Assembly (NCBI GenBank): GCA_034638255.1
Contig: JAWPGT010000032.1
Location: forward strand, 62,001-126,000
Reading direction: 5' to 3'
Length of the DNA: 64,000 bases
Origin: Coprinus comatus
Lineage: Eukaryota; Basidiomycota; Agaricomycetes; Agaricales; Agaricaceae
Every line of letters starts with the position of its first letter. Position 1 is the stretch's first letter. Both the position numbers and the translations under genes were made by a program. Below the pieces are notes generated by a model. The model ran no database searches, had not been told where the DNA came from, and saw only the letters and a list, made by a program, of their open reading frames with translations. Of this stretch, positions 23,059-35,169 are shown piece by piece.

Positions 23059-25213
23059 CTAAACCATATCAAAGAATTCTTCAAGGCTATCAAAATCCAA
23101 ATCGGCACCGAGGAACTCCGCCCCGACAAGACCCCAGACCCACTCAAAGGGAGTGGCGAAGGTAATGTCGGAGCCATCCGTTGTCCCCTTGTTCGTCCTG
23201 CTAGTGAGCAAAGCAACGAACTCGCCAAGGGCAGAGACGATGAGAGATCCAGAATCACCTCCTTTGGAGAACCTACCAGAGTCGTGCTTGTGAGAGAAAA
23301 TGGGCACCTCGAGCGACTCCACATTGCCTGTGGGGAAGTACTTGCGGACGAAAGACATGAACCTGATGAGAGTGCCGACGGTGGTATTGGCAGTGAAGCC
23401 ACGTTTGAGAACGCGACGAATGTGATTGTCCTGGGGGTTCAAGCTGTTGGGGTTGTTGATCTGCTCGGCAGAACATGCCTCCGAGAGTAATGAGACCATT
23501 CTCGGTGTATTTGAATTCGGCTGGGACGTCAATACCTTCGTACACCAATGCTTCGATATTTGAAGGGGACAACACTGGACTTGAAGAAAGACGTATGTTT
23601 CAAAGTGTTTGCCAATAAGGGCCTGGATGGAGGTCAAGACCTTGTCTGGTCATTGTCCAGTCCTCTTCCCACCCGTTGAAGACGGTGACGGCCCTAAGGA
23701 CGTCATCGACAACGTACCTGTTCCCCTCAGTCTTCCTATTTCTAGTCGTAGGACTACTATGCAAGGAACTCTTGGTCCCTACTTCCGTGTTGGTGACAAG
23801 CTCTATGCTGTCACTGTCCGTCGTAATGTCTTCTTGCTCAACGGGGACAACGAGGAATACAGGTACCACGGTACGTTTTTCCTAGACACATTTGAGAACC
23901 CAAGAGCTCTTCTGCCTCTACCTATCATTAGAACCGATACCCAAGGAAGAGGTCCTTGTGATGGGCACACACACGTTCACAAATTTGTAGAACGGTTCAC
24001 GATAGGTGATGTCGACGTTCTGGACCTGGAGCCAGTCGAGGTAGGTACGGATGTCCTTGGATGACTTGTGGAGACAGCAAATCAGGTACTCGAGAAATCC
24101 ACATTTCTCGAGTCTTTTCCCTCTCTGGTCTCCAGTTTCGATCTCAAGCAACATGTTCCGAAACTTTAATCTATGAACACGGGTACTGCTTAATGAACAT
24201 CCCTAGTTTCGTGCCATAAATACGGGCTTTGAAGCCCTTCCTCGCTATCCTACTCTCTAGTATAAATACTACGGACGATGTAGTAGAAAATCAGCAAATT
24301 TTACCCCCACTTTTGTGCTCATAACCTCTCTCGAACATCTCTCGGAAACTTACTCAATTCTTCTCAAATTTTCGCTCACCATTTCTCAACATCTTTATCA
24401 CGAATCCCTCAACACTGGTTTTGGTCTCAAAGCTCTGACGGACGCAATTGTGCTCGCATTTTTATTTCTTATATTTTGTTGTGAGACGTTCTTAATCTCT
24501 TCAGACTCAGGTGCAGCGGCACCGGTGAGAGTCTCAGGCAAAACCAGGGCAAAACTCCCAATCCAGATGGTAGGGCTAGTGTAAGCGACGTACCCCGTAC
24601 CCGACGGGCTTGATGAATGGGATATTATTGTAGGTGAAGTCTTCGTCTTCCTTGGCGTCGTCGTCCTCCCTAATCTCCTGCTCCGCATTCTTGTTGAGCT
24701 ACGTGAAACAAACGAAATCGATAGTTGTGACTTTGATGTTTCTTTTGTTGAGTAACTCCACAACCTTAGAACGAACGTTAGTCAAAAAATTGTTGCCTAG
24801 CGAGAAGGCCACGCACCTTGTCGCGCACCCGGTCCTACATTCCATCTTGACCGAACTGGTGACTATCTGGAACAGGAACAATCCTCATGAGGCGTGTGTA
24901 TGCCTCAGGTCCAGAGGGTTCCTCTATAAATGAGCGTGGGCCCGCATCCCTTTGGACCCACACCGGCATAGTAGAGAAGCGCCTCGGGCTTGAAAACTTG
25001 GTGGTGGGCTGGGTACAACGATGGTGTCACTGGAGACACTATCTTCATCAGAGTCACCGCTGACGTTGTAGGCAGCATGCTCAAGCACTTTTTTGGAGCA
25101 GTCTTGACGTATTCCTCAAGTGGAATGTCAACACTGTCAGCTAAGTTCATACCTTCTAGTGAGCGAAGTATTGATGATGAGCGACTAACTTCAAGCTTAA
25201 TTTTCACGGACAA
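23059..25213 (-). pseudogene. Agaric trypsin-like protease-fold gene, rearranged and broken
   Basis: Pieces of one protein occur in order on the minus strand: KPEALLYYAGVGPKGCGPTLIY (near 25000), RLMRIVPVPDSHQFGQDGM (near 24860), IWIGSFALVLPETLTGAA (near 24530), RTYLDWLQVQNVDITYRE (near 24030), then IQALIG at 23630 and a long C-terminal frame to 23059 with GGDSGSLIVSALG, the serine-protease-like GDSG block. Premature stops and frame changes separate them. The central piece GTLGPYFRVGDKLYAVTVR (23640-23875) lies on the plus strand, so it has been inverted. About 400 foreign bases sit at roughly 24085-24480. A segment that should precede the GGDSG block is missing. The family is common in agaric genomes; its role is unknown. 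This copy cannot make the full protein. Confidence 0.8.
24088..24113. other. Perfect 11-bp hairpin
   Basis: ACTCGAGAAAT and its reverse complement are separated by four bases (CCAC). It sits at the left edge of the stretch that interrupts the protease pseudogene, so it may mark the end of an inserted piece. Confidence 0.7.
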
Positions 25214-25329
25214 CTCAATTTGGGGGTTAAATGAATAAAGCTAAATATTACCAATCCTAAAATATAAAGAATTTAACCATGTCTAAGACCAGTAGTAGAA
25301 CCACCCATTTGCGATAGGGTCTGACCCAA

Positions 25330-26054
25330 ATCAACCACTAAATGGTGCATTGTTTGATCCTCTCCACGCGGGGAATTGAGAAATTTCCGACATACCGAAG
25401 TACAGGGATCTTCTCGACAAGTTCTGGGGCTAATCTTGGACCAAGTTTGCCAGCGACCGTACAAATGCCATTCGAAACATTATTCAAGAATAAGTCACAG
25501 CTATTCTCACAGGTTGTGTTATAGTAACAATATCTCTTTCGTGCCTCCCAATCAACTTCACTGAACAAATTACATTTATCCAATTCTACATCGTCTTACG
25601 TATAATGATCATCGAAAGGTTAGTTTGAATGAATGCTGAACTGCTTTTATGAGGTAATACTAACTCAACGAAAAACAGAACAAAATCTGGTAATGACCAT
25701 GTACAAGAGTCGTGACGCAAGTATGATAACTCGTAATTTGATGAATATAGAGGTGAAGAGCGATTGGCCTGCTGTCTTGACTATCAAGTTGATGATAAAT
25801 GAGCCTGATGTGAATATTCGAATGTAATGGTCAAGGTTGGTAGAAAGGTGAGTTATCGGCTTAGTGAGAATGCAAGGGATAGTAACGAGTAAGACGCGTT
25901 GATTCGACAGAGTACCCTAGTACATGAGCGAGTTTATATAAGAGACTGATCATGACATCGAAACGAACAATGGAAGTCTTTTATAAATGACATGAAAAAA
26001 TGCAGTGATGAAGCGGAAGAGGTGTTGAACCACTTTAGAGCTTGCCGACGGGTT
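25330..26054 (+). pseudogene. 5' half of a duplicate of the gene at 47447-48311
   Basis: The sequence follows 47170-47752 with roughly a fifth of bases changed, including the leader, the first short exon (25605-25618), the intron and most of exon 2. The frame is broken by stops and by a 140-base insertion at 25823-25962. The similarity ends inside GGGTT at 26050-26054, and the sequence continues directly into the 5' end of the DUF2985 gene. It is a decayed, truncated copy. Confidence 0.75.
25823..25962. mobile_element. 140-base insertion flanked by TCGAA
   Basis: Compared with the parental copy at about 47655-47665, this stretch is extra. TCGAA is present once in the parent and on both sides of the insert here (25818-25822 and 25958-25962), as expected for a target-site duplication. 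The insert has no frame of note and no visible inverted repeats. Confidence 0.55.
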
Positions 26055-28458
26055 GTGGAGTCGTAGAATGGGTTGAAGATAGAATGATCCAATAGTGGTG
26101 TATTAGAAGGATTGTCGTTAAGGCAGGCGTAAGATGAGTTTCAGATATGTATGGAGCATATGGTAGTGGACATCAAGCCACGCACATCAGTGATGCTGTA
26201 CGCAAGTTCGAACCTTGCTGGTGGTATGCATTTTATTGATCTGGCTACCTGCAACGAGGACGAAACTCTGCGATGGGCTACTGCCACAGCCTTTAAATCA
26301 TCAGAAAGTTCTTTTGATTCTAACATTTTTCTTCATGTCATTCCATAATTTCGACCTGGACCTCGGGATCATATAAGGCACTTACGTATACCGCCTACAT
26401 CGGATTAATTGCACCAGATCAGAATCTAATCAAGTATATATGCTTAAGTTTGAATGTCGAGTTGTATAAGTGAATAGAACCAGCATCGTTTGGAGAGCAT
26501 ACACTACAGAAAACTGCTAGAGAGGTCTATGATGTATTTCTGTCAAGGTTAATTTCGTTAATTTGACATTCGGAAAATCCGTCTCCACCTGATCATATCT
26601 CTCGCATGTTATTATCATATGATTTGAGAACATCACCTTCCACCTATAGTTATATGACTCAATTGAACCCTCAAACTTTTTCATTGGACGATTTATATGT
26701 GATTAACACACCATGTCTTAGCGGCGTCATGAACGACAGATTGCTGTGGACTGTGTAGTACCCGATCACCTTCTGGACCGCATCAAATCCATTGTCACTC
26801 CCACGGGTCGGCGATTCATTTCGAATTTATTCCCTTTTATAGTAGTTTTTCTCATCTCTTATTTCTCTGCGTCGTCAAAATCCTCTCTATGGTATTCAGT
26901 ATTGGCTTTAAATTTAATATAATTCTCGGAAATTTATGCTATAGTATTTCCAGAGAACTCCCAGTCAAATCTGTTCTCAAAGGCGGTCATTTGAACGATA
27001 TCCATGCACAAGGATCTATAAGCGCCAATAATCCACCCTTATTTCAGATCACGAGATTGGTACAAGAATAGAACACTCGGCCAATAGTGGCAGCGGCCAC
27101 ACATATGTTTCCTCTAGTACATTGTGCACACAGAAAGTCAACAAAGCCATTAAAACTCGTATATATGACACAATTATAGTTGACAGAGACTTATTGGAAC
27201 GTTTAGAGACTTTCAAAAAGATGGATACATTTATCATACATTTAATATACATTATTCAGGCTCTGGCGGAGTGAACCAGTTCACAGTTCAACTTATTGAG
27301 GCATTCTTTCTACACTCATATCGCTATTCGCGCATCCCATAAAAACCGACGGATGTGTCACTTCTACACCTAGTTCCACTCGTTTCCCCACCTCACTGTC
27401 GAGTATCCTTATTCCAAATGCACGATCATGCAGACTTTCACTCCTTCAATTCGCAAAACTTTAATATAGAAGATCATATTTACACTCACGCCACTAATGA
27501 ACATCTGCTCAATACATCGACGCAAGGTCCCGGCATGGTCTTCGACAACCCTGGCTTCTTTGCTCATACACCACCTTTGTCTTCAGGATCATCGGTAACG
27601 TCCATCATATCCAAGAGGTAAATCCGCTAAACAAATTTTGGATTTGTTTACAGCACTCACAGCACCAGGGAATAACGGAAGATGAGTGGATGGATTTCCT
27701 GTCGATCCCATATCAGGAGCACACTCCGTATATGCAGTGAGTATTCAACAAAATTGAATAGATTACCATGCTTACTAAGCTTTGATATGGTAGATCATTC
27801 TCATCGAGTACGAGTAATGCATGGAATACTCATGTTGCTCCGTCACCGTCATCAAGGAGGGTTTGTACCAGTTCAACGCCAAACGTTGGTCTGACACTAA
27901 CATATGTAGTCTGATTTTTCTCAGCCTACTGAAAATGAGGCCCGCACCAACATGCCAATTGACATGACACTGCCCCGCCGTTTCGATTCACCCCATGTAC
28001 CTCACCTTCAAGGACCATCATCAAGAAATAAGTCAAATGAAAGAAAGGGTAGATCTCGTCGAAACTTGTCGGTACGCTGTCTGTCATCAACCGCATTTCC
28101 ATCATAGGCTCATTTATAACTACAGTCACATCCAAAACGAGTTTACAATAAAAGAGAAAGAACACCTGAAGGCGTGACCAAGAAGCCAGGTGGCAGGTAC
28201 GTGTGTGGCTGCTTGATGGAATTTTCCCGTTACAATGACCTAAAGCGGCATTGGGGAAATACAAGGCGACTTTGTCAATGGGCGAGGAGGAACAACAAAC
28301 TACCAATACCACAACAGTATCCGTGCCCCCTGTGTACGCAGGAATTTGCTCGACAAGATGCCGTCACTCGACATCTCAAAACAGTACATAGTAACGAAAT
28401 CACAATAATCATAATCCCATTAACGAATTCCATCAATTATCATTCAATTGCATTATAA
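26055..28458 (+). repeat. 2.3-kb repeat, copy A
   Basis: This matches 50611-53013 in the same orientation and 46214-44380 in the opposite one. The first 90 bases are the start of the DUF2985 gene (opposite strand). The rest carries a short frame at 26889-27071 and the C2H2 gene at 27418-28458. The right end lies in TTCAATTGCATTA at about 28444-28456, after which copies A and C differ. I see no terminal repeats. Confidence 0.85.
27418..28458 (+). CDS. Two-finger C2H2 zinc-finger protein (repeat copy A)
   Basis: Exons 27418-27594, 27654-27736, 27794-27860, 27925-28071 and 28183-28458 keep phase and give 249 residues. The N-terminal part is polar and rich in Asn, His, Ser and Thr. A basic patch (RKGRSRRN) precedes the fingers. 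The C-terminus has an atypical first finger (VCGC..F.R.NDLKRHWGNTRRLC) and a standard C2H2 finger (YPCPLCTQEFARQDAVTRHLKTVH). Such pairs usually bind DNA. The finger layout, with a first finger ending in a cysteine after C-x-W-A-R-like sequence, is shared with the gene at 37651. Compared with copy C it has a one-base difference near the end that changes the last residues (VHSNEITIIII.. instead of VHSNESQ). The last intron acceptor is my best estimate. Confidence 0.65.
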
Positions 28459-29880
28459 CGTAGTGTATGTTTAAACAGACAATTTCGAGATGTTGGGTCT
28501 TGTCCTGTAGCAGTTTAGCACATTTGGTAAACCCAACACCGTGTAATTACTAATCTTGTCACTTAACCTGGCGCAACGCCCAAGGATATCCGATGTTTCA
28601 GCCAATTCACAATTTCCTTTTTGGTATTTGTTGCTCTTTTGTCTCCAATTTAAGTGAATGACGCCGCATGTCCTCTCTCGTTTACTACATATCTTCACCG
28701 TGATTCAAAGTTATTAGCACAACAGCAAATTATAGTAGATATCACTGCTAATGGCCACGTCCCCTCACATAATATATACAAGTATATGTACTTGTTCCGG
28801 AAGATACGTGAATTACCTCTCTCTGGTGAGTCTTTTCTTCATCGTTCAACAATCTCCCCTGATAGTGATCTACGACTGCGCTGGAGTACTAATTGTGAAC
28901 GGGCGAGAACATCAACTTAGAACACATGCTAGTGTATGCCTGTCCCAGGTGTCCCAATGCGAATAGATGCCGTCTCTTATCATGTGAGAGGGGCACACAA
29001 GGACATCAATTTTCAGCGAGGTGGGAAGAGGAGGCGGAAGAAATAACATGTTTTCAACAATCACCCGTTCTTGTATTTTGCAATGTTGTTCATGAGTTTC
29101 TTTCTTGCCTGATTATCGCTTATCTTTGGACTTCTGTTGAAATGGGGTTTCTACTCTTGTAAATCTATATTTATGTCATGCAATTGATAATAAATGAGTG
29201 GAAGAGGTAATAACCCAGAACAACATGTTGGTAGCTACAAACAAACATGGATGGTGTTCATTATTCACATGCATCATGTAATGATGTACTACTGCGAATC
29301 TGAAAGGATTTGTCAGTTATACTGTGACAAGTACCAGTTCTTTTTCATCTTCTTTTGTTGCTTGTTCTCAATTAGGAGGTCATTTACATATGCATAATGT
29401 TGAGGTTTGACTGGCTACTATGGTACTAGTTACTCACCACAACACGTTGATTCTTTCCTTCCACATAGATTCTTACAATGCATGTCGACGCTGCGGTTGG
29501 TTCAATAGTTTCCAAACCTAGATAATATTCCCATTGAATAACTGCAGTTTCACTCAATTAAATGAATGAGGCCATATTTAGATATTTGTTGTTGAAAACA
29601 AATACTAGTCGTGTTGTCGTAGTTTGTGTATGTCAGTATAATGTTGTTATGTTTCAAGTGATATGATGTAGAGCCACAAGCCTTCTTTGTTTCCTTTTCT
29701 TAGATGCAGTGTACATAGTTATCGAGTCCCATTTGAAGATATAAAGATATACAAGGGTGTTGAGAGTCGTTTATATAGTGAGCCATTGGGGGCTGCTGAA
29801 AATCATCCTCATTCCTCATTCTCTTTCTTTTGACACTTTAAAACCTCTTTTCACAAGCTTCATCTGTCTTCAAATAATAA
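28459..29880. other. No supported gene; short local duplications
   Basis: Several short frames are present but none is convincing. The words GAAGATACGTGAATT.CCTCTCT at about 28800-28824 return at about 29931-29955 with similar flanks, so this zone is made of scraps of the same material as the C2H2-like fragment that follows. Confidence 0.4.
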
Positions 29881-30530
29881 ATGAATCCACACCACTTTCC
29901 TGCATATACAAATATGCCCACCATGTTAGGAAGATACGTGAATTGCCTCTCTGGTAACTCTTTTTTCAAGCTTGAAAGTCGTGGAAACGCTAACCATGTA
30001 TAAATCTTAGTGTCAGAGCCTATTTGACTGTAACCCCGTCTTTCTACTCTAAAAGTGACATTTGACTTACATGCTGTTATGATTGTTTTTGTGCAGGTTG
30101 GGGTCAGGTCCTCCCGTGTACTCGTCGTATGGATGTTGGACATCATTGGGAGGGTAAAAAGTCATGGATGAGGGAGCAAAGAGAGTCAGGCAGCAGCAGT
30201 GTATACACCCATCAGTAATGATAGCATTATCATTCTGAATGGACGGCCCCAAAGCATTTCTCAGAGGTATCCGCAAAGGGAGTTTTGCACGTAGTCCAAC
30301 CGACTCATACTCTTCCCCCTCTTCATTATATTCTGCTACCGCCCCATTATACTCATCATACTCCCCTGCTTCTACATTATCACATTCCTCCTCGTCACGA
30401 GCGTCTTCATATTTACGCTCGCCACCACAGTCAGTATTCACACAACTACTGGATACTGACACCGGATATTATTCTGACACTGGAAGTCCTTCCAGCAATC
30501 TCATTGGACCATACTCTACCCATCGATTGA
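29881..30530 (+). pseudogene. 5' fragment of the C2H2 gene at 37651-38265
   Basis: A start-like exon (29881-29953, beginning MNPHHFPAYTNM) and an intron-like stretch lead to 30275-30525, which is nearly identical to 38265-38013 in inverted orientation and encodes the Ser/Tyr-rich part (SPTDSYSSPSS to GPYSTHR). There the copy ends: the zinc fingers are absent and unrelated AT-rich DNA follows. It cannot encode the DNA-binding part. The upstream flank (TTTGACTTACA.GCTGTTATGATT, 30061-30084) is also shared with the other copy. Confidence 0.7.
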
Positions 30531-31064
30531 TACGTTGCTACTGCACTTACAGACATTCTGATATAATTGTTATTATTGTAACATTAACTTTTGATTTCAT
30601 TTCTTATGTTTTCATATCGTTAGTAGCATTAGATCTATATACCCATCCATATAGCATTATCATTCTGAATTTACAGTACCCACAGCATTTCTCTGATATC
30701 TCCGTACTCCATCAACTACAAAATGTGATTTAAGTTGGTATCTATCATACATGTAGCACTATGTAGTAGTCGTATCAATTACACATCCCCATCAATACAT
30801 TACCACTAACCCTCTATTTCACGAGGATTGTCAAGCAATGTTTTTCTTATAAGTAGCACGTTTTAATCGACACATGGATTTTCATCCACGCTAACCCTCC
30901 GAGTGTCAGATGAGACTATTACTGGATCATGCTAAATACAACTCTTCTCTAAAGGCATTGGCTTGTAGATCATAAAGCTTTTCATTAAAACATCAAGATA
31001 CAATTGCTACATTATGAAACAAAATCTATCCAAAACTAACGTTCATCAAGGTATATATCATTGG
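30531..31064. other. AT-rich spacer
   Basis: I see no gene. CATTATCATTCTGAAT occurs twice (about 30225-30240 and 30655-30670), a small local duplication. Confidence 0.4.
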
Positions 31065-34000
31065 TCATCGTTCACCAAGCGCAGCTTGCAAAACCCAAAC
31101 ACCAATTCCAATACCTCTAACCACAAACGCACTTCCAACATCACCAACCGTTTTCCTAATCTCTCTCGCCATTCCTCCTTCAACATTCGTATGTGTATGC
31201 GCATGATTTTCATCACCTTCACCGTGATTATGAGAGGAACCACCTTTCAAAATTTCCTTCAACTCCGCAGTATGTGATTCCACTGCTAACCTTCTCGATC
31301 TACCAGTTAAAATCACTACTCCTTTTTCATTTCGATTTCTGCTCCTAGTTCTTCGAGTTCGAGATGAAGCTGTAGAAATATAAGGAGCTTGTAGAGCGAT
31401 AGCTTCATCTAAAGCGGCATGCAGAGGTTTATCTGAAGAAACTTCTTTAAACACAACTCTCCCTTCAAGTTGACTAAGAAGTTCATTCGGTTGTGTTGAA
31501 AGTGGTTGTATGATAGGAAGAGTTGGAGGAGGGGTGGAGATTTTGGAGCTTGATGCGGAACTACTGTCTCGCATTAGATTTCCAGGACTAGGGTTCTCTT
31601 TGGTGATATCACTTTCAGGAAGGTTGGCAGCAGATGAATCAGATTGTTGGATGGCGGTAGGGGGAGAAATATGTGGTGATTGACTAGCGTATCTTGTCCA
31701 AATAAGATTATCTGCTGTTTCACTTTGCATCATCACTTCCGTTCCGGCGTGTCCATAAACCGTATCAGGGAAACCAGCGATATTCTGTTTTTTTTTTCCA
31801 CGGGTTTAACAGAAAATCAGGACAAGGGTCGTATATAGGATAAAAGAAGGGAATGAAACTTACGGAAGCAACGGTAATAGCGTTTAACTCTTCATTCCTA
31901 TCACCCACCGCTTTCGCTTCCCCAACTCCAGAACTCTCCGGTACCATAAGTGAATAATCCACAACCTTTTTAAACCTAACAATCGTAGCTCTCAACTTTT
32001 CATTCCTCCTACACAGCCCTACCACAAATTCCAAAGCCAATCGATCATCAGGACCTCCAAAAAACGGAACAAAAAGATGCATCGCTCCTTTCCTACCCAA
32101 ACTCGTTGCCAAACCAAAACCATTAGCATTATTATTAAGGTCTCCTATATTTCGTGAAGGGGTATAAAGTGAACTTTGATCAATGAATAAACCAACGTCG
32201 ACTTCGCTGTTCGCAAATAGCGATCGTAAGAAATGAGAATGTGTAACCGAAGCGTTTTGAGTGAGGTTCCAATTTGATGTCGATGGTGCACCACCAAAAT
32301 GAGCATGATGAGTATGAGTATGATCGGGAATTGCTGGGGTTTGAGTTCCGGAAGCCGAAGTTCCTGCTCTCATAAATAGATTCTCGAAAGGGTTATATCC
32401 TTTATCTCCAACCGCTCTGGGAGTTTGAGGTTGACTTTGAACTTTGTGATCCCCTTCGTTATTACCTCCATGAGTGTGAACGACCCAGGGAACCAAAACC
32501 ATTTCAGCTTCTCCTAAATCTAATTGTTTGTTTTCTTCATCACCAAACATCCTAACACTAGTTTTTTCCAAAACGCTTTGAGCCATTTCTTCTTCAGGTA
32601 CCACCTCAACTTCCCCCCTAGTGTCAATACCCTGAAGAAGTGAAAACATTCGAAAGATGGAAAGAAGAGGGTCGGTGTGAAATATAGATGTAAGGTCTTG
32701 TGATTTCATGACTGCCGAAACACGGTCTGTAAGTTTGATGAGTCGTAACGCAGTGATTCTTAATGGATGTTCATATTCGTACGAGGACGACGATTCTGAA
32801 GAAATTGAACCAGTATTTGAAGAACGAGAAGCGCCTTTCGATACTTTCTTGCTCACTTGAATTTGACTATCCGTTTCCCTAATAGCAGCCTTTTCATCAC
32901 TTCGTCTTTCCAACACCAATTCCTCTTCTTCCACATCTTCAATTTCACCTATACTCGCCGCAAAAGAAGGGCTAACCAATTGAGCCAAAGCCAAAGCCCC
33001 AGGAAGATGTTCCAATCTATCCAACACCAAAACAAACTTCGATCTAACAACTTCACCTTCCTTTCCTTCCATTCTCTTATTACCATTTTTATTATTGTTT
33101 ACTTTCTTAGATTTACTTCGACGTTTTCCTGGTGCATTTGCATTCGCTTCATCATCAGCAACATTAGCGAAATTTGCTCCCGTTTTGGAAATTCGAGTAC
33201 GATATCTTGGTGGGTATAGCCAGGTGACAAGCGGTGTTGTCATAAACGTCAGCACCAACGCCTCCAATACAAACATGGAGAAAACACGTGGTGTAAGGAT
33301 GTTTGCTGATAACCCCACATTTAACACAATGAGCTCTACCAATCTAAAGGAAAGTCACAAGGGAACATCATCAGTTCAACTTGATTAAATTGAAGAATTG
33401 AACGTGGAATCCGTGAGGGAGATAACGGATAAAAAAGAGAAGAAAAGAAGCAGCAGAAGTATATAAGAGAGAAAAAGAAGACCCACCCTTTACAACTCAT
33501 CAAAGAACCAATAGTCGAAGATTCTCTCCAATTGAAACCAGCTGCGTATTTTGCTGCGAGTGTACATCCTCCAAATTTACCGATAAATGCGAGGACCATG
33601 ATAGCTATAGTATATCCCCATGTAATTCCTATTCCAGAAAAAAACGACGTCATATAGTCAGATGATCGATTGCTATGAACGACGTCCCGACTTCCGAGTG
33701 TCCCAGCAGCAAGACATACCATCATTCAATAATCCCAAATCAGTGGAAAGTCCCGATAGGGTAAAATACTAGACACCGACGAAACTTTGGTCAGAGCAAT
33801 AAACAATAAAAAATGAATAACATTGACTAACCAAAGGTAAAAAGATAATTGCAACCATATCTTCGAGCTTTTCTGTCAAAGCAATCGCTAAACCTCCTTC
33901 TCTAGGGACTATCAGACCCGCCAAGAAGGCACCAAAAATAGCATGGACCCCAATCACATCTGTAAAGAAGGCAGAACCGAAGACAAGCATCATGGTTACC

Positions 34001-35169
34001 GTCATGAAGAATACCGTAGGCCCAGATTCAACTACCCGAAGTTATTAGTTAATATGAAGTTTATTATTAAAAACATGATGAAAAGGAGATGGGAAGGTGA
34101 AGGGCATAAAATATGCGAGGCAGAAATAGATAAACGAAACTCACTGGACCCAGTTTTCTTGGCTAACTGATAGAATACCATTTTGACGGGAATAAGAATA
34201 AATAATGTCCACCCGACACAGGTCAGCAGGATCCAAAGAGCCATCAGTCCAGATCCGGCATTAACTAACGCCACGCTAAGCGCCAATAATGTCCATCCAA
34301 CTATATCCCAAATGTGTCAATCAACATTGATCAATAACTTCTTCAACCCCATGAAGAGAACTCAGTGAGGGAGTAACATACCAATATCATTACCAACACC
34401 AGCACTTAGAACAACAATACCGACAGTTGTATCCAATAACTTCAGCTCTGTGAGAATCCTACACAACACTGGGAATGCTGTAATGGAATATGCGACTCCG
34501 GTAAACAACATGAAATGTGTGAACTGCACATCAGATGGAATGAATCTGTTATAAAGTGGAACTGCCAGCGCTGCGCCAAATCCAAAAGGTACAACCATTC
34601 CGGCCAAAGCAACCATAGCTGATAAACGAGCGTTGCGTTTGATGACACCAGCATCAATTTCAAGTCCAACGAGGAAGAGGAATAGACATAGGCCTATGTT
34701 GGCTGTGAGTGACAGATAGGAGCGTGAATCTTGGGGGAAAATATGTTCTGTAAAGCCTGGGATTCGTCCTATTGCAAAGAGGATTAGAGTGTCGAATGTA
34801 AGAGTAGTGAAAGAGAGTACCAAATGCTGTAGGACCAAGAATTATACCTCCTAAGACTTCGGCGATGACTTTCGGTTGCCTTAGTTTTCTCAAAGCCAAT
34901 GCCAACAAGCTCGCAGTGCACACAATAATACCTAAGATGGCAGATATCTGAGCAATACGTGTCTTGTTCCCAGTAAGCAGACGTACCAAGTTGAATAATC
35001 CATAATCGAATTGGGTCTTGGGTGTTGACTTCGGTTGGGTCTTTGCCACTTAACAAGCCACCCTGCATGACGTTCATGAGGACTGCTCGCACTTTTTTAA
35101 GAAGAGACTGACCTGCTCTGACGCTGCCCTCTTGAACAGGCTAATTACCTGCTTTGAAAACTCTGGCAT
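31065..35169 (-). CDS. KHA1: KHA1-type K+(Na+)/H+ antiporter (CPA2 family)
   Basis: Ten exons (35169-35113, 35062-34987, 34931-34821, 34768-34382, 34300-34145, 34031-33832, 33768-33720, 33628-33487, 33343-31864, 31784-31065) keep phase and give 1125 residues. The first 430 or so form the antiporter domain of about 12 helices, with GGLLSGKDP, RQPKVIAEVLGGI, GLCLFLFLVGLEID, AGVGNDI, GVHAIFGAFLAG and FTLSGLSTDLG. The paired Asn-Asp in GVGND and the Asp of LEID are the ion-site residues of this family. The long cytosolic tail contains low-complexity Ser, Asn and His-rich stretches, and is longer than in yeast Kha1 (873). The protein exchanges potassium or sodium for protons in an internal membrane, probably Golgi. 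The first intron has a second possible donor (35149); both keep phase. Confidence 0.92.

Noticed and set aside
23600..23869. Minus-strand frame of 89 codons as a gene
   Set aside because: It is the shadow of the inverted plus-strand block of the protease pseudogene, which has the recognisable protein sequence.
26200..26225. A tRNA T-arm-like hairpin (GCAAG-TTCGAAC-CTTGC) in repeat copy A, also present in B and C
   Set aside because: No acceptor stem, D-arm or anticodon arm can be formed around it, and the stem is imperfect in copy C. It is probably chance, although a very old tRNA-derived piece cannot be excluded.
26889..27071. Short frame at the left part of the repeat as a separate gene
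   Set aside because: It is well preserved in copies A, B and C and faintly in D, but it has only 60 codons, no motif and no clear splice partners. I leave it as part of the repeat.
27926..28312. Minus-strand frame of 128 codons in repeat copies A and C
   Set aside because: It overlaps the C2H2 fingers on the opposite strand, which are a clear motif; the minus frame has no motif and is conserved only because the repeat is.
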